Assembly (NCBI GenBank): GCA_002371895.1
Contig: DFHM01000009.1
Coordinates: 40,233-104,232 of the forward strand
Origin: Candidatus Saccharibacteria bacterium UBA3723
GTDB lineage: Bacteria; Patescibacteriota; Saccharimonadia; Saccharimonadales; Saccharimonadaceae
Length of the DNA: 64,000 bases
Reading direction: 5' to 3'
Shown here: piece after piece, positions 1 to 10,075 of the stretch
How the letters are laid out: each line of letters starts with the position of its first letter
Numbering within the stretch: position 1 is the first letter of the stretch
Position numbers and translations under genes: made by a program
Notes under the pieces: generated by a model
Databases searched by the model: none
Told to the model about the DNA's origin: nothing
What the model saw: only the letters and a program-made list of their open reading frames with translations

Positions 1-1441
1 TGATAATCGGCGCCGCAATTAGCTCCTCATTTTCGGTTAGGCCAAGATCAGAATTCAAAACCTCGAGTGTTTGGTCAACATCCATGGAACACATGTCCAT
101 AATATTAAGATCATGAATCGTTACCGCGAGCACAACTGGCTTGAGGCGTGCGCCATGACAAGTCTGACAGACGCGTTCGCGCATAAAACGCTCGATATCC
201 TTGCGTACAAAATCGGATTCGGTCTCTTTGTAACGCTTTTCGAGGTTCGAAATTACGCCTTCATAAACAGCATCGTATTCGTAGCCATTGCTAAGCTTTA
301 CATGATATTTTTCGTCGCCAGTACCGTAAAGAATCACTTTAATTGCATCATCAGAAAGCTCGCGAATCGGCGTGCGTACCGAGAAACCATGGCGTTCGCC
401 AACCGCAGTGAGGCGCTTTAGCCACCAAGAATCTTGATTAATGCGGTTGTATGGGCGAATACCACCTTCCGCAATCGTAAGATTTGGATTCAAAACCAAG
501 CTCGGGTCAATCTCCATGCGCGTACCAAGACCGGTACAAGTTGGACAGGCACCCTGCGGCGCATTGAAAGAGAAGAGACGTGGCTCGAGTTCCGGAATAA
601 GTTCATCTGGATGATTTGGGCAAGCATAGCGCTGTGAATAAGTCACCACTTCTGCATCGGCGGTGTTGATATTATTCTGGCCAATTGCCGTAGAATTATC
701 CTTGATGCAAAGCACCTTCATGATGCCATCGCCAAGGTCGAGCGCCTGCTCAACCGACTGCGAAATACGGCTTTCAAGATCCGGCGCCATTACAAAACGG
801 TCAACAATAATCTCGATATCGTGACGGATATTCTTGTCGAGCTCCGGCCATTCGTCGAGCGCATAGATAATGCCATCCACGCGCGCACGGGCAAAACCTT
901 TCGCAAGATATTGCTCGCCAATATGCGAGAACGAGCCCTTCTTTTGCGAAACAATCGGCGCAAGAACCATCAGCTTTGAAGCCGTTGGCCAAGCCATTAC
1001 CTGGTCAATAATATCCTGCACGGTACGACGCGCCACCTCGTTGTGGCAAATCGGACAATGCGGCACGCCAATGCGCGCAAAAAGCAAACGCAAATAATCG
1101 TAAATTTCAGTCACTGTGGCAACCGTAGAGCGCGGGTTGCGCGAGGTGGACTTCTGGTCAATCGAAATTGCTGGAGATAGACCAGTAATCATATCTACGT
1201 CAGGCTTATCCATCGTACCGAGGAACATACGCGCATAGCTCGAAAGCGACTCGACATAGCGGCGCTGGCCTTCAGCATAAATCGTATCAAAGGCAAGGGA
1301 AGACTTACCGGAGCCCGAAAGACCCGTAATGACGACTAATTTGTCGCGCGGAATATCAATATCAATATTTTTGAGATTGTTAGCCCGAGCGCCACGAATT
1401 TTAATCATATTTTGGTCATCAAAAGAAGAAGAGGTTGCCAT
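1..1441 (-). CDS. uvrA: UvrA, excinuclease ABC subunit A (3' part cut by window edge)
   Basis: UvrA is the damage-scanning ATPase of nucleotide excision repair; it loads UvrB on lesions. The reverse strand is open from the ATG at 1441 to the window edge, about 480 codons. The N-terminal Walker [10 protein letters not shown] is followed by a UvrA signature ([18 protein letters not shown]), and the Cys-rich zinc module CPICHNE is visible near residue 120. The start is decided by a TATAAT box at 1448-1453 (reverse strand) only 6 nt before the ATG, so the message is probably leaderless. It diverges from the orphan gene at 1500. uvrB lies 4 kb away on the other strand, so the two are not one operon. 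The second ABC half lies outside the window. Confidence 0.96.
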   Translation of the reverse strand, partial: MATSSSFDDQNMIKIRGARANNLKNIDIDIPRDKLVVITGLSGSGKSSLAFDTIYAEGQRRYVESLSSYARMFLGTMDKPDVDMITGLSPAISIDQKSTSRNPRSTVATVTEIYDYLRLLFARIGVPHCPICHNEVARRTVQDIIDQVMAWPTASKLMVLAPIVSQKKGSFSHIGEQYLAKGFARARVDGIIYALDEWPELDKNIRHDIEIIVDRFVMAPDLESRISQSVEQALDLGDGIMKVLCIKDNSTAIGQNNINTADAEVVTYSQRYACPNHPDELIPELEPRLFSFNAPQGACPTCTGLGTRMEIDPSLVLNPNLTIAEGGIRPYNRINQDSWWLKRLTAVGERHGFSVRTPIRELSDDAIKVILYGTGDEKYHVKLSNGYEYDAVYEGVISNLEKRYKETESDFVRKDIERFMRERVCQTCHGARLKPVVLAVTIHDLNIMDMCSMDVDQTLEVLNSDLGLTENEELIAAPII

Positions 1442-1499
1442 CTTTTAATTATACCAAAATTTCTTGAAAAAGTCAATATGCTCATGTTATATATAAAGT

Positions 1500-1949
1500 A
1501 TGAGTTATAGCGAGGAAGAGAAAAGGGACATTCTTAGCAAGGTGTTAAAAATTACCATTGCGGAGGCTACACGCTCCAAAGAGGGTTTTGCGCCAGATAT
1601 TTTGATTGAGCCCGTCCTCGCCAAAGCCAGAGAAATCATCGAAAAATACGAAAACGACCCAGACGTAGACATTTGGTGGAATGCCCGTCTCGATAAGTAC
1701 ACGACTTGGACTATCCGTAATATCATGATGGAAAATTACGAGGAATACACCCTCAACGAGGAGAACCTCGAGGCCGTAAATGCACTAATCGAAGCCGAAG
1801 AAATGCTCGGCGAAAATGCTACCGATGAAGAACTCGAAGATCTTTTCGATTATACGCCGGAAGAATTAGTACGCCTCCGCATCCTCGCCAAATACATTGG
1901 CGGCATCGACCGCGAGGCGGCCTTTAGGGAATTCTCTAAAATGCTATAA
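1500..1949 (+). CDS. Acidic helical hypothetical protein
   Basis: I do not recognise this 149-residue protein. It is strongly acidic, rich in Glu/Asp/Leu/Ile, has no membrane segment or signal peptide and reads as mostly alpha-helical. It has several Trp residues near the middle (around DIWWNARLDKYTTW). The ATG follows a TATA-rich -10-like element by a few bases, so it may be leaderless. murL starts 7 nt after its stop with its own TATAAT box sitting inside the end of this gene. Codon use matches the neighbours. A small cytoplasmic helper or regulator is possible, but nothing in the sequence assigns a role. Confidence 0.75.
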   Translation: MSYSEEEKRDILSKVLKITIAEATRSKEGFAPDILIEPVLAKAREIIEKYENDPDVDIWWNARLDKYTTWTIRNIMMENYEEYTLNEENLEAVNALIEAEEMLGENATDEELEDLFDYTPEELVRLRILAKYIGGIDREAAFREFSKML

Positions 1950-1956
1950 TTAGTGC

Positions 1957-3327
1957 ATGATTGATAGCACACAAGATAATCTTTTCTACCGCAACAAATA
2001 TCCAGAGTTCGTCTTCGACTCTTACGAAGTCAACTTTGAGCCGGAAGCCATCAAAGTCGAATACGTTTACACGCTCGGCGAGCATACCTTCAAGCCGACC
2101 GTCACAATCCCAACCACGGACATCAGCAACGAAGAACTCGACGAAGATTTTCTTAGCTATCTTTTCTTCAACTTTGGCATCATTAACGCTATCAATTACT
2201 ACAAGTTAACCATTGCGCCAAAGTTCGTCATTAAGGCCGGCTACATCGACGACGAGCAAAAGCTATTCTTCAAGAAGCTTTTCTATCATGGTCTCGGCGA
2301 ATTCCTCTACGTCAACAACTTGCCATTCGACTATAATTCGCTCGTAGAGATCGAGAGCGCACCAATCGATCCAGACAATGTCCCAGAATTCGAGGTAGGC
2401 GAGGGCTACTCCGGCAACCTTATCCCAGTTGGTGGCGGCAAAGACTCCGTCGTAACCCTAGAGGCTTTACAGCCAATGCATCCAGACAATCTCTGTTTCC
2501 AATTCAATCGCAATATTTATCCAGAAAACCAGGCCGCACTAAACTGCATCAAGAATGCCGGCTACCGCACTAGTGATATCGCAAACTTCAACCTTACGCT
2601 TGACGAGCACATGCTCGAGCTAAACAAAGAAGGTTATTACAACGGCCACATTCCGTTTTCGTCCTGCCTCGCCTTTGCGGCATACATCACGGCCTATCTC
2701 AATAAAAAAGCAAATATCGTTCTATCCAACGAGGCCAGTGCCAACGAGGGCAACATTGCCGGTACGACTATCAATCATCAGTATTCTAAAAGCTTCGAAT
2801 TTGAAAGCGATTTCCAACACTATGTCGACCGCTACTTTACGAGCCAAATTCATTACTTCAGCCTCTTGCGCTGTCTAAACGAATATGAAATCGTCCAGCG
2901 CTTCATTCGTCATCCAATTTATCTCAACATTTTCCGCAGCTGTAACGTTGGTACACACGAGAATAAATGGTGTGGTCACTGCGCGAAGTGTCTCTACGTC
3001 TTCATTATGCTTTATCCGTTCATCTCACTAGACAAGCTCGTAAAAATCTTTGGCGGCAATCTCTTTGAAGACGCATCATTATCGAATACATTGGTCGGCC
3101 TCGTCCGTCCAGACATCACAAAGCCGTTTGAGTGCGTCGGCACCAAAGAAGAGATTAACTACTGCATGACCTTAGCCGTCAACAATACCCAGGATGAGCT
3201 CCCAGTCCTTCTGAAGTGGTACAAGGATAATATGTATAATCCAAACATAGTCTACAATGTAGAAAACTACTACAATCCGGAGCATCACATCCCAGACGAA
3301 TACTTACAACTAATTTTGAACAGCTAA
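1957..3327 (+). CDS. murL: MurL-like UDP-MurNAc-L-Ala-L-Glu epimerase
   Basis: The 456-residue protein carries a PP-loop-like GGGKDS near residues 159-164, an NEASANEGN segment, the HQYSKSFEFE segment, and a Cys cluster WCGHCAKC near residue 340. This combination is that of MurL, which in Xanthomonas converts the terminal L-Glu of UDP-MurNAc-L-Ala-L-Glu to D-Glu in an ATP-dependent reaction. The gene starts 6 nt after a TATAAT box (1945-1950), so it is probably leaderless. The next gene, one base after the stop, is a MurD-type ligase, which is the partner expected for the MurL route. No glutamate racemase is seen in the window. Family assignment is from motifs and context; activity is inferred. 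Confidence 0.82.
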   Translation: MIDSTQDNLFYRNKYPEFVFDSYEVNFEPEAIKVEYVYTLGEHTFKPTVTIPTTDISNEELDEDFLSYLFFNFGIINAINYYKLTIAPKFVIKAGYIDDEQKLFFKKLFYHGLGEFLYVNNLPFDYNSLVEIESAPIDPDNVPEFEVGEGYSGNLIPVGGGKDSVVTLEALQPMHPDNLCFQFNRNIYPENQAALNCIKNAGYRTSDIANFNLTLDEHMLELNKEGYYNGHIPFSSCLAFAAYITAYLNKKANIVLSNEASANEGNIAGTTINHQYSKSFEFESDFQHYVDRYFTSQIHYFSLLRCLNEYEIVQRFIRHPIYLNIFRSCNVGTHENKWCGHCAKCLYVFIMLYPFISLDKLVKIFGGNLFEDASLSNTLVGLVRPDITKPFECVGTKEEINYCMTLAVNNTQDELPVLLKWYKDNMYNPNIVYNVENYYNPEHHIPDEYLQLILNS

Positions 3328-3328
3328 T

Positions 3329-4621
3329 ATGAAACAAGACATCATAGATTATTTAACCGGCAAGAAAATCCTAATTCTTGGCTACGGCCGCGAAGGCAAG
3401 AGTGCGCTAGATTTTGTGCAGCAAAACTTGCCAAACGCCGAAGTAACAGTTGCCGACCAAAACCCAATTGATTCCATCGATGTACCGACTATCATCGGCG
3501 AAGATTACCTGAGCGCCGTCAAAGATTTCGATATCGCCATCAAATCACCTGGCGTTATCGTCAAAGATTATCTCGATGAAGAGCAGAAGAGCAAAATCAC
3601 TTCCTTAACTGATTTATTCTTGCGCTTTTGCAAAAATACCGTCATTGGTATCACGGGCACGAAAGGCAAAAGTACAACTTCGTCACTGATTTATCATATC
3701 CTTCAGAAGAATAATAAGGATTCCGTCCTCGTTGGTAACATTGGCAAGCCTTGCTTTAGCGTAATCGACGAGTTAAACCCAGAAACAATTGTCGTTTTTG
3801 AAATGTCTAGCCATCAGCTCGAATTCATCCAAGCTAGCCCGCACATTGCTATCCTCCTAAACATCTATCAAGAGCACCTTGATCATTATGTCGACGCCGA
3901 GGGCTACTACAATGCAAAAAAGAACATCTTCCGTCATCAAGAGAAGGACGACATCCTAATCTATGGCGATATTTTCCAGCATGCTAGCCACGAAGAACTC
4001 GACGCTTATCCAATGCAAAAAATCGATATCTATCACGACATTAATATCCCGCGCGAATTCATCAAGACCAATCTTATCGGCGAGCACAATTACTACGATA
4101 TTCTTGCTGCTAGCGCCGCCTGCGAGGCTTGCGGTGTTGCCCAAGACGATATCCTCAACGCCGTCGCTAGTTTCAACGGTTTGCCACATCGCCTGCAATA
4201 TGTTGGCACGTTCAAGAACATCAAGTTTTATAACGACTCAATTGCAACCGCACAAGAAGCAGTCATTAGCGCCATCAAAGCCATCGGAGACGTCGATACG
4301 GTTATTCTTGGCGGTATGGATCGCGGTCTAGATTACCACATTCTCGTAAACTTCATTCGCGGCAGCAAAGTCCGCAATGTCATCCTCCTACCGAACACCA
4401 TCGAATCCTTTGATAGAATCTTCAATGAAGCTCCGCGCTCACAGATTCTATTTCCAGTCGAAAATATGGAGCAGGCCGTCAAAACCGCCTACGAAGTCAC
4501 CGCCGAAAATCACACCTGTTTATTGTCGCCGGCTGCTGCAAGTTACGGTTTTTACAAGAACTTTGAGGAACGCGGCGCAGATTTCTGCAACTTAGTTGAA
4601 AAATACTCTCATTTCGAATAA
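3329..4621 (+). CDS. murD: MurD-type UDP-N-acetylmuramoyl-L-alanine:glutamate ligase (MurD2-like)
   Basis: A Mur ligase of 430 residues. It has an N-terminal Rossmann-like UDP-binding part (ILILGYGREGKSA), the ATP-binding loop GITGTKGKSTT near residue 110, FEMSSHQLEF, the NIYQEHLDHY segment and the HRLQYVG C-terminal-domain entry. Classical MurD adds D-Glu to UDP-MurNAc-L-Ala. Beside murL the better reading is the MurD2 role, adding L-Glu that MurL then epimerises. The two genes are separated by a single base and surely co-transcribed. Telling MurD from MurD2 needs a phylogeny, so the substrate is inferred from the neighbour only. Confidence 0.88.
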   Translation: MKQDIIDYLTGKKILILGYGREGKSALDFVQQNLPNAEVTVADQNPIDSIDVPTIIGEDYLSAVKDFDIAIKSPGVIVKDYLDEEQKSKITSLTDLFLRFCKNTVIGITGTKGKSTTSSLIYHILQKNNKDSVLVGNIGKPCFSVIDELNPETIVVFEMSSHQLEFIQASPHIAILLNIYQEHLDHYVDAEGYYNAKKNIFRHQEKDDILIYGDIFQHASHEELDAYPMQKIDIYHDINIPREFIKTNLIGEHNYYDILAASAACEACGVAQDDILNAVASFNGLPHRLQYVGTFKNIKFYNDSIATAQEAVISAIKAIGDVDTVILGGMDRGLDYHILVNFIRGSKVRNVILLPNTIESFDRIFNEAPRSQILFPVENMEQAVKTAYEVTAENHTCLLSPAAASYGFYKNFEERGADFCNLVEKYSHFE

Positions 4622-4699
4622 AAATGTTATACAATGATGCTAAGGACAAAACTTAAGCTATATAAATTTTGTCACGCAAGTAAATAATAAGGAGAAATA

Positions 4700-5317
4700 A
4701 TGTTAAACGCTCTTATGAGTTTCATGAGCTATAGCTACAGCTATGGTTCCGACTACGGCTATGACTATGGTTATAGCGATTACGATATCAGTGGCGCGGA
4801 AGCTGCTGGTGCAGCCGCAGGCGTATTTGCGATCATGGGCTTCATGCTACTTCCAGCAATTATCGTTGGCGTAGTGTCCATCATCGCTAACTGGAAGATC
4901 TTTACGAAGATGGGTCTCGAAGGTTGGAAATCAATCATCCCTATCTACAACATCATCGTTATGTACGAAAAGCTCAACATTAACCCACTCTTCATCCTCG
5001 TCTGCCTCATTCCATTCGTAGGCGGCCTCGGTATGACCATCATTGGCATCCTTGCTAATATTCGCCTATGTAAGGCATTCGGCAAGAGCGACGGCTTCAT
5101 CGTAGGCTACATCCTCTTACCAATCATCTTCATGTGTATCCTTGCGTTCGACAAGAGCACTTGGGATCCATCCAAGATCGACATGAACAGCTTCTCGTTC
5201 CTCAACAAGGACAAGAACGTTGCCCCAGCTGCAGGTGCAGCTCCAGCCGCAGGCGCACAGCCAACCACTACCCCAGAAGATCCATGGGTAGCAGGCGAAG
5301 ATAAGAAGTCTGCATAA
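4700..5317 (+). CDS. DUF5684-type membrane protein
   Basis: A 205-residue membrane protein with a Tyr/Gly/Ser-rich N-terminal tail (repeated YGYDYGYSDYD-like pattern), a first hydrophobic helix around residues 42-70, the segment GLEGWKSIIPIYN typical of DUF5684 proteins, two more membrane helices, and an Ala/Pro-rich cytoplasmic tail with an APAAGA repeat. In related proteins this core sometimes precedes a signal peptidase domain; that is absent here. A clear AAGGAG ribosome site lies before the ATG, unlike the leaderless genes around it. A strong terminator follows at 5339-5365, so the gene is probably a single transcription unit. Function unknown. Confidence 0.75.
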   Translation: MLNALMSFMSYSYSYGSDYGYDYGYSDYDISGAEAAGAAAGVFAIMGFMLLPAIIVGVVSIIANWKIFTKMGLEGWKSIIPIYNIIVMYEKLNINPLFILVCLIPFVGGLGMTIIGILANIRLCKAFGKSDGFIVGYILLPIIFMCILAFDKSTWDPSKIDMNSFSFLNKDKNVAPAAGAAPAAGAQPTTTPEDPWVAGEDKKSA

Positions 5318-5338
5318 TAAAATAGCTTAAGTTCAATC

Positions 5339-5365
5339 AGCTCACCCGCGCAGGGTGAGCTTTTT
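5339..5365 (+). terminator. Rho-independent terminator after the DUF5684 gene
   Basis: Perfect 9-bp stem AGCTCACCC/GGGTGAGCT with a 5-nt loop followed by five T. It sits directly before the uvrB promoter. Confidence 0.9.
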
Positions 5366-5386
5366 GATGTTAAAATATAGACAGCA

Positions 5387-7360
5387 ATGAACTTCAAATT
5401 GCACAGCAAATATCAGCCAACCGGCGATCAGCCGCAGGCCATCGAAACACTCATGAACGGCCTCCGCCAAGGGTGCCGGGAGCAAACCTTGCTCGGCGTC
5501 ACAGGCTCAGGTAAGACTTTTACGATGGCAAACATCGTCGAGCAGTACAACCGTCCGACCTTAATTTTGGCGCACAACAAAACCCTCGCCGCGCAGCTTT
5601 ATTCCGAATTTCGCGAATTCTTCCCAGAGAACGAAGTTCATTATTTTGTTTCTTACTTTGATTACTATCAGCCAGAAGCCTATATTGCTAGCACAGATAC
5701 CTACATCGAGAAGGATAGCGCAATCAACGAAGAGATTGACCGCCTCCGTCACGGCGCCACTGAAGCATTGCTTACGCGCCGCGATACTTTAATTATCGCT
5801 TCCGTCTCATGTATCTACGGTATCGGTTCACCAGAGCACTACAAGGCAATGGCAATCCGTCTCGCCCGCGGCGAACAACGCGATATGGCGCAGTTTATTC
5901 GTATGCTAAGCGAAATCCAGTATCATCGCAACGACATTGCTTTTGAGCGCGGCAATTTCCGCGTACGCGGCGACACAATCGATGTCTTTCCGGCCTCAGG
6001 CGATCGCGCCTACCGTCTAGAATTTGGCTTCGACCAGCTCGAGCGCATCAAAATCATCGACCCACTCACTGCCGAAGTTCTAGCCGAACCAGAAGAAATT
6101 GGTATTTTCCCAAACACCCACTATGCTACGCCAAAAGAGTCGCTTGATCTCGCCATCGATAAAATCCGCGCCGAATACAAAGAACGCCTAGAATACTTCA
6201 ATCGCGAACACAAATATCTTGAAGCGCAGCGCCTCAGTCAGCGCATCAAATACGACCTAGAGATGCTAGAGCAGACCGGCTTCGTAAAAGGCATCGAGAA
6301 CTATTCGCGCCACCTCGATGGACGCGTCCAGGGCCAGCCGCCGGCAACCTTGCTAGATTTCTTCCCAGACGATTTCTTAATCATGGTAGACGAGTCACAT
6401 ATGACGCTTCCGCAGATTCGCGGCATGTATAATGGCGACCACGCGCGCAAAGAGACGCTCGTAGAATACGGCTTCCGTCTACCAAGTGCGCTAGACAACC
6501 GCCCACTAACTTTTGCGGAGTTCGATCGCCACGTAAACCAGATTATTTATGTTTCGGCCACCCCAGGCGAATACGAGCTTCAGCATAGCCCAAAGCCAGC
6601 CGAGCAAGTCATTCGCCCAACCGGCCTACTTGATCCAGAAATCGAAGTCCGCCCAAGCGAAAACCAAATCGACGACCTCGTAGAAGAAATCGACGAGCGC
6701 ATCGCCAAGGGCCAACGCGTACTTGTTACTACACTCACAAAACGCATGGCAGAGGATCTTTCCGAACACCTCATCGAGCTCGGCATCAAGACCGCCTATA
6801 TTCATAGCGATATTGATACACTTGAGCGTGGCGATATTCTCCGCGACCTTCGCAACGGCACTTACGACGTGCTAGTTGGCATCAACCTCCTCCGCGAAGG
6901 CCTAGATTTGCCAGAAGTTTCACTCGTCGCTATCCTCGATGCAGACAAAGAGGGCTTTTTGCGTTCAGAATCTGCGCTTATTCAGACCATCGGTCGCGCC
7001 GCACGCCACGTCGAAGGTAAAGTTATTATGTATGCCGATACGATGACCGGAAGCATGCAACGCGCCATCGAGGAGACTTATCGCCGTCGCGAAATTCAGC
7101 AAAAGTACAACGAAGAGCACAATATTACACCAAAATCCGTCGCCAAGGAAATTAGTGAAGGTCTTCGTGCCATCATCCCAGAAAAAGAGAAGAGCAAGAA
7201 ACTCGATCTACGCAAGATTCCTCGCGAGGAGTTACCGCAAATTATCAAAGAACTTTCATCTCAGATGCAACTTGCCGCCGCCAACCTCGAGTTCGAGCGT
7301 GCCGCCGAATTGCGCGATCAAATTGAAGATATTAAAGCTGCCCTGGAGCATAAAAAATAA
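5387..7360 (+). CDS. uvrB: UvrB, excinuclease ABC subunit B
   Basis: Full-length 657-residue UvrB, the helicase-like subunit that verifies damage and recruits UvrC. Visible are Walker [15 protein letters not shown] (about residues 38-50), the [10 protein letters not shown] hairpin region, the [18 protein letters not shown] segment (DEAD-box-like motif II), helicase motifs V/VI ([23 protein letters not shown]), and a C-terminal UVR motif ([13 protein letters not shown]) that contacts UvrC. No ribosome site is seen. A TAAAAT box (5371-5376) lies 10 nt before the ATG, so the leader is very short. The mscS-like gene follows 8 nt after the stop. Confidence 0.97.
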   Translation: MNFKLHSKYQPTGDQPQAIETLMNGLRQGCREQTLLGVTGSGKTFTMANIVEQYNRPTLILAHNKTLAAQLYSEFREFFPENEVHYFVSYFDYYQPEAYIASTDTYIEKDSAINEEIDRLRHGATEALLTRRDTLIIASVSCIYGIGSPEHYKAMAIRLARGEQRDMAQFIRMLSEIQYHRNDIAFERGNFRVRGDTIDVFPASGDRAYRLEFGFDQLERIKIIDPLTAEVLAEPEEIGIFPNTHYATPKESLDLAIDKIRAEYKERLEYFNREHKYLEAQRLSQRIKYDLEMLEQTGFVKGIENYSRHLDGRVQGQPPATLLDFFPDDFLIMVDESHMTLPQIRGMYNGDHARKETLVEYGFRLPSALDNRPLTFAEFDRHVNQIIYVSATPGEYELQHSPKPAEQVIRPTGLLDPEIEVRPSENQIDDLVEEIDERIAKGQRVLVTTLTKRMAEDLSEHLIELGIKTAYIHSDIDTLERGDILRDLRNGTYDVLVGINLLREGLDLPEVSLVAILDADKEGFLRSESALIQTIGRAARHVEGKVIMYADTMTGSMQRAIEETYRRREIQQKYNEEHNITPKSVAKEISEGLRAIIPEKEKSKKLDLRKIPREELPQIIKELSSQMQLAAANLEFERAAELRDQIEDIKAALEHKK

Positions 7361-7368
7361 GGAGACTT

Positions 7369-8151
7369 ATGGAAAAATTTATCAACAGTTTACCAATCGA
7401 CCTCGAGCACATCATATCGTCGCTCATCGTCATCTTAGTAGCAATCTTGTTCTATCAAATCTTACGCTATCCAGCCAAACGCATTCTTGGCCTCCAGAAA
7501 AACAAGAAAAGCAATACCTACATGTCGATGATTTCAAGCTTCGTGAGGACGGCCTATATCACCATCGTCATCCTAATTCTTCTTCAAATAAATGGCGTAG
7601 ATGTATCTAGTCTTATCGCAGGCGTCGGAATTGCATCCGTAGTCATAGGTCTTGCCGTCCAGGATACGCTTAAAGACATCATCCGCGGAATCAGCATTGT
7701 TTCCGATGACTATTACAAGGTTGGCGAAACCGTCACCATTGGCGACGTAACCGGCAAGGTTCTCTCCGTCGGTATCCGCTCTACTAAATTGCAGGATCTT
7801 GGCACCGGCAACGTTATCACTCTTGCCAACCGCAACATCGAGCGCTCCGAAGTTGCCGGCACTAAGTTCGGCATCGATATCCCATTACCATACGAACTCA
7901 AGCTAGAAAAAGCCGAAGCAATTATGAATGAAATTGCCGAGAAGGCCGTCGAGCATGAAGATATTCAGGAGCTTAAATACGTAGGCGTCAGTGAGCTCGC
8001 AGCATCATCAATTAATTACAAGCTGTTCGGTTCTTCCGTGCCAAGGCGCCGCATTCAGGCAAAGCGCGCAGTGCTCCATGTGGCACTCGAAGTTCTAGAG
8101 AAGCATAAAGTCGACGTACCATACCCACAGATGGATGTTCACCAAAAGTAA
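7369..8151 (+). CDS. mscS: Small-conductance mechanosensitive channel, MscS family
   Basis: 260 residues. An N-terminal hydrophobic helix (about 15-38) and a second membrane segment precede the pore helix GVGIASVVIGLAVQ and the beta domain DYYKVGETVTIGDVTGKV, which are the hallmarks of the MscS fold. MscS channels release solutes when membrane tension rises. It follows uvrB by 8 nt and has its own AAGGAG site, so it is probably translated from the uvrB message. A terminator follows at 8192-8225. The length is near that of the short, three-helix MscS class. Confidence 0.92.
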   Translation: MEKFINSLPIDLEHIISSLIVILVAILFYQILRYPAKRILGLQKNKKSNTYMSMISSFVRTAYITIVILILLQINGVDVSSLIAGVGIASVVIGLAVQDTLKDIIRGISIVSDDYYKVGETVTIGDVTGKVLSVGIRSTKLQDLGTGNVITLANRNIERSEVAGTKFGIDIPLPYELKLEKAEAIMNEIAEKAVEHEDIQELKYVGVSELAASSINYKLFGSSVPRRRIQAKRAVLHVALEVLEKHKVDVPYPQMDVHQK

Positions 8152-8191
8152 GCACATCCACTTTACTTCAAAAGAAAAAACTTTTAGAATT

Positions 8192-8225
8192 AAGAACATC
8201 TCGGCATCTCGAGATGTTCTTTTTC
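8192..8225 (+). terminator. Rho-independent terminator after mscS
   Basis: A 12-bp inverted repeat (AAGAACATCTCG with its complement) and a 6-nt loop, followed by a T-rich run. Confidence 0.9.
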
Positions 8226-8268
8226 TCTGAGTATCCGACAATGCATTCCATAAAAGGAGGTGACGCAC

Positions 8269-8517
8269 GTGTATCTGAGTCGCAGAGTTTTCTTGTCATG
8301 TGTCCTGATTGTTGTCTTTGTCTTGTTTATCGCAACCACGGCCGTTTCCAGTTCTGGCGCCCCGGCCATTCTCCCTCCATCCGAGGTAAAGATTGTAGGC
8401 GATAACGACGCAGGCGCCGACCCGAACAAATTCAGACGCAACCGCAAGAACAACAAAACCCCAACGAGCAAACAGTACCGCCAAGAACAATATCATCGCA
8501 GAATGCTTTATCGATAG
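8269..8517 (+). CDS. Small membrane-anchored or secreted basic protein
   Basis: An 82-residue orphan. I place the start at GTG 8269, because an ideal AAAGGAGG site (8253-8260) ends 8 nt upstream; the in-frame GTG at 8260 overlaps that site. One hydrophobic segment (FLSCVLIVVFVLFIATTAV) follows a short basic N-terminus, then an Arg/Asn/Lys/Gln-rich tail with no acidic patches at the end (KNNKTPTSKQYRQEQYHRR). This fits a signal-anchored protein with a basic extracytoplasmic tail. It lies between two terminators, so it is its own unit. It belongs to the group of strong-ribosome-site genes described in the findings. No function recognised. Confidence 0.6.
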   Translation: MYLSRRVFLSCVLIVVFVLFIATTAVSSSGAPAILPPSEVKIVGDNDAGADPNKFRRNRKNNKTPTSKQYRQEQYHRRMLYR

Positions 8518-8527
8518 TACTCACCCA

Positions 8528-8558
8528 GCCCGCGGCATCGCACGTCGCGGGCATTTTT
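8528..8558 (+). terminator. Rho-independent terminator after the small basic protein gene
   Basis: Stem GCCCGCG/CGCGGGC with an 11-nt loop, then ATTTTT. It begins 10 nt after the stop codon. Confidence 0.88.
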
Positions 8559-8596
8559 ACTAGCGAACAGAGGTATTTTATTATATAATAATACCC

Positions 8597-10048
8597 ATGA
8601 AAGCAGTTACTCGTTTTGCGCCGTCGCCGACCGGCTATATTCACATTGGAAACGTACGCTCGGCAATTTATCCATACCTCATCGCCAAACAGCAGGGCGA
8701 AGAAGGCACATTTATTTTGCGCATCGAGGATACTGATCAGGCTCGCTATGTAGAAGGCGCAACTGACCTTATTAAAGACACCTTGACTTGGCTTGGCCTT
8801 GACTGGGATGAAGGTCCAGATAAAGGCGGCAGCCACGGCCCGTACTACCAAACTCAGCGTAAAGAAATTTATTACGAATGGGCAAAGAAACTCATCGCAG
8901 CAGGTCGCGCTTATGCGGACCCAACCCCATCTGAAACCGTCGCCAAATACCGCGAAGAAGCCAATAAAAACAAGCAGGCATTTTTGTATCGCAATTACCG
9001 CCCGGATAATACGCCAGAATGGGAAGTCGGCTTGCCACTTCGCCTCAAGGCGCAGCCAAAAGCCTACGATTATCACGACGAGGTCTTCGGCGACCTTCAC
9101 ATGGGCCCAGAAACTCAGGACGACATTATCCTTATTAAGGCCGACGGCTTGCCAACCTACAACTTCGCCCACATCGTCGATGATGCGACCATGGGCGTCA
9201 CACATGTTTTGCGTGGCCAAGAATACTTGCCAAGCATGGGCAATTATCTAGAACTCTACGAAGCCTTCGGTCTCGAACGTCCAAAATTTGTACATCTTCC
9301 ACATATTCTTGCACCTAGTGGTAACAAGAAGCTAGGAAAGCGCGATGGCGCCAAGTCTGCCAACGATTATCGCCTCGACGGCATTTTGCCAGAAGCTATG
9401 CTAAACTTCCTCGCCTGCCTTGGCTGGAACGATGGCACCGAGCAAGAAATCTACAGTAAACAAGACCTCATTGAGAAATTCGACATTGCTCGCATTCAGC
9501 GCGCCGGCGCTCGCTACGACGAGCAAAAGCTTCTCTGGCTCAACGGCCAGTGGATTCGCAAGCTCTTCGAAGAAGACGCACGTGCACTCTACAATCGCAC
9601 CAAAGATTTCTGGCCAGAAACCGCCGCTAGCTTCGACGACGACTACAAGTTCAAGATCTTTAGCATTATTTATGACCGTCTCAAGACCCTTGGCGACCTA
9701 AAAACCATGACGACCTATTTCTTTGAAGATCCAAAGGTTGACATGGATATGATTACGTCCAACAAAGCCCTCAAGAAGCTCTCCGAACATGAAATTTGCG
9801 ATATTCTCCGTAAATCTGTCGCAAAACTTAGCGGCATCGAAGATTGGACCGCAGAGAATCTCCAAAACGCGCTCAATGAGCTCCTCGCCGAGACCGAGCA
9901 AAAACCAATGGTGCTCTTTGGTCTTATTCGCCTCAGCATCAGCTTTGCGCCATTTAGCCCAGCATTACACGATACTCTTGCCGTTCTTGGCAAAAATGCC
10001 AGCCTTGCCCGTATGAATGCGGTCATTACGGCCTTTGGGCGTGATTAG
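8597..10048 (+). CDS. gltX: Glutamyl-tRNA synthetase
   Basis: A 483-residue class I aminoacyl-tRNA synthetase that charges tRNA-Glu. The HIGH-type signature is FAPSPTGYIHIGN (residues 7-19) and the KMSKS-type loop is KKLGKRDGA (about residue 245). The catalytic core and the all-helical anticodon-binding C-terminus are full length. Whether it also charges tRNA-Gln cannot be read from this window. A TATAAT box (8584-8589) ends 7 nt before the ATG, so the mRNA is probably leaderless. Two tRNA-Glu genes (CUC and UUC) are elsewhere in the window. Confidence 0.97.
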   Translation: MKAVTRFAPSPTGYIHIGNVRSAIYPYLIAKQQGEEGTFILRIEDTDQARYVEGATDLIKDTLTWLGLDWDEGPDKGGSHGPYYQTQRKEIYYEWAKKLIAAGRAYADPTPSETVAKYREEANKNKQAFLYRNYRPDNTPEWEVGLPLRLKAQPKAYDYHDEVFGDLHMGPETQDDIILIKADGLPTYNFAHIVDDATMGVTHVLRGQEYLPSMGNYLELYEAFGLERPKFVHLPHILAPSGNKKLGKRDGAKSANDYRLDGILPEAMLNFLACLGWNDGTEQEIYSKQDLIEKFDIARIQRAGARYDEQKLLWLNGQWIRKLFEEDARALYNRTKDFWPETAASFDDDYKFKIFSIIYDRLKTLGDLKTMTTYFFEDPKVDMDMITSNKALKKLSEHEICDILRKSVAKLSGIEDWTAENLQNALNELLAETEQKPMVLFGLIRLSISFAPFSPALHDTLAVLGKNASLARMNAVITAFGRD

Positions 10049-10075
10049 TTTACACGCTTATGCTATAATGTTTTT

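Noticed and set aside
8432..9220. 262-codon reading frame on the - strand over gltX and the small gene before it
   Set aside because: Opposite gltX, a certain gene; no domain, no ribosome site.
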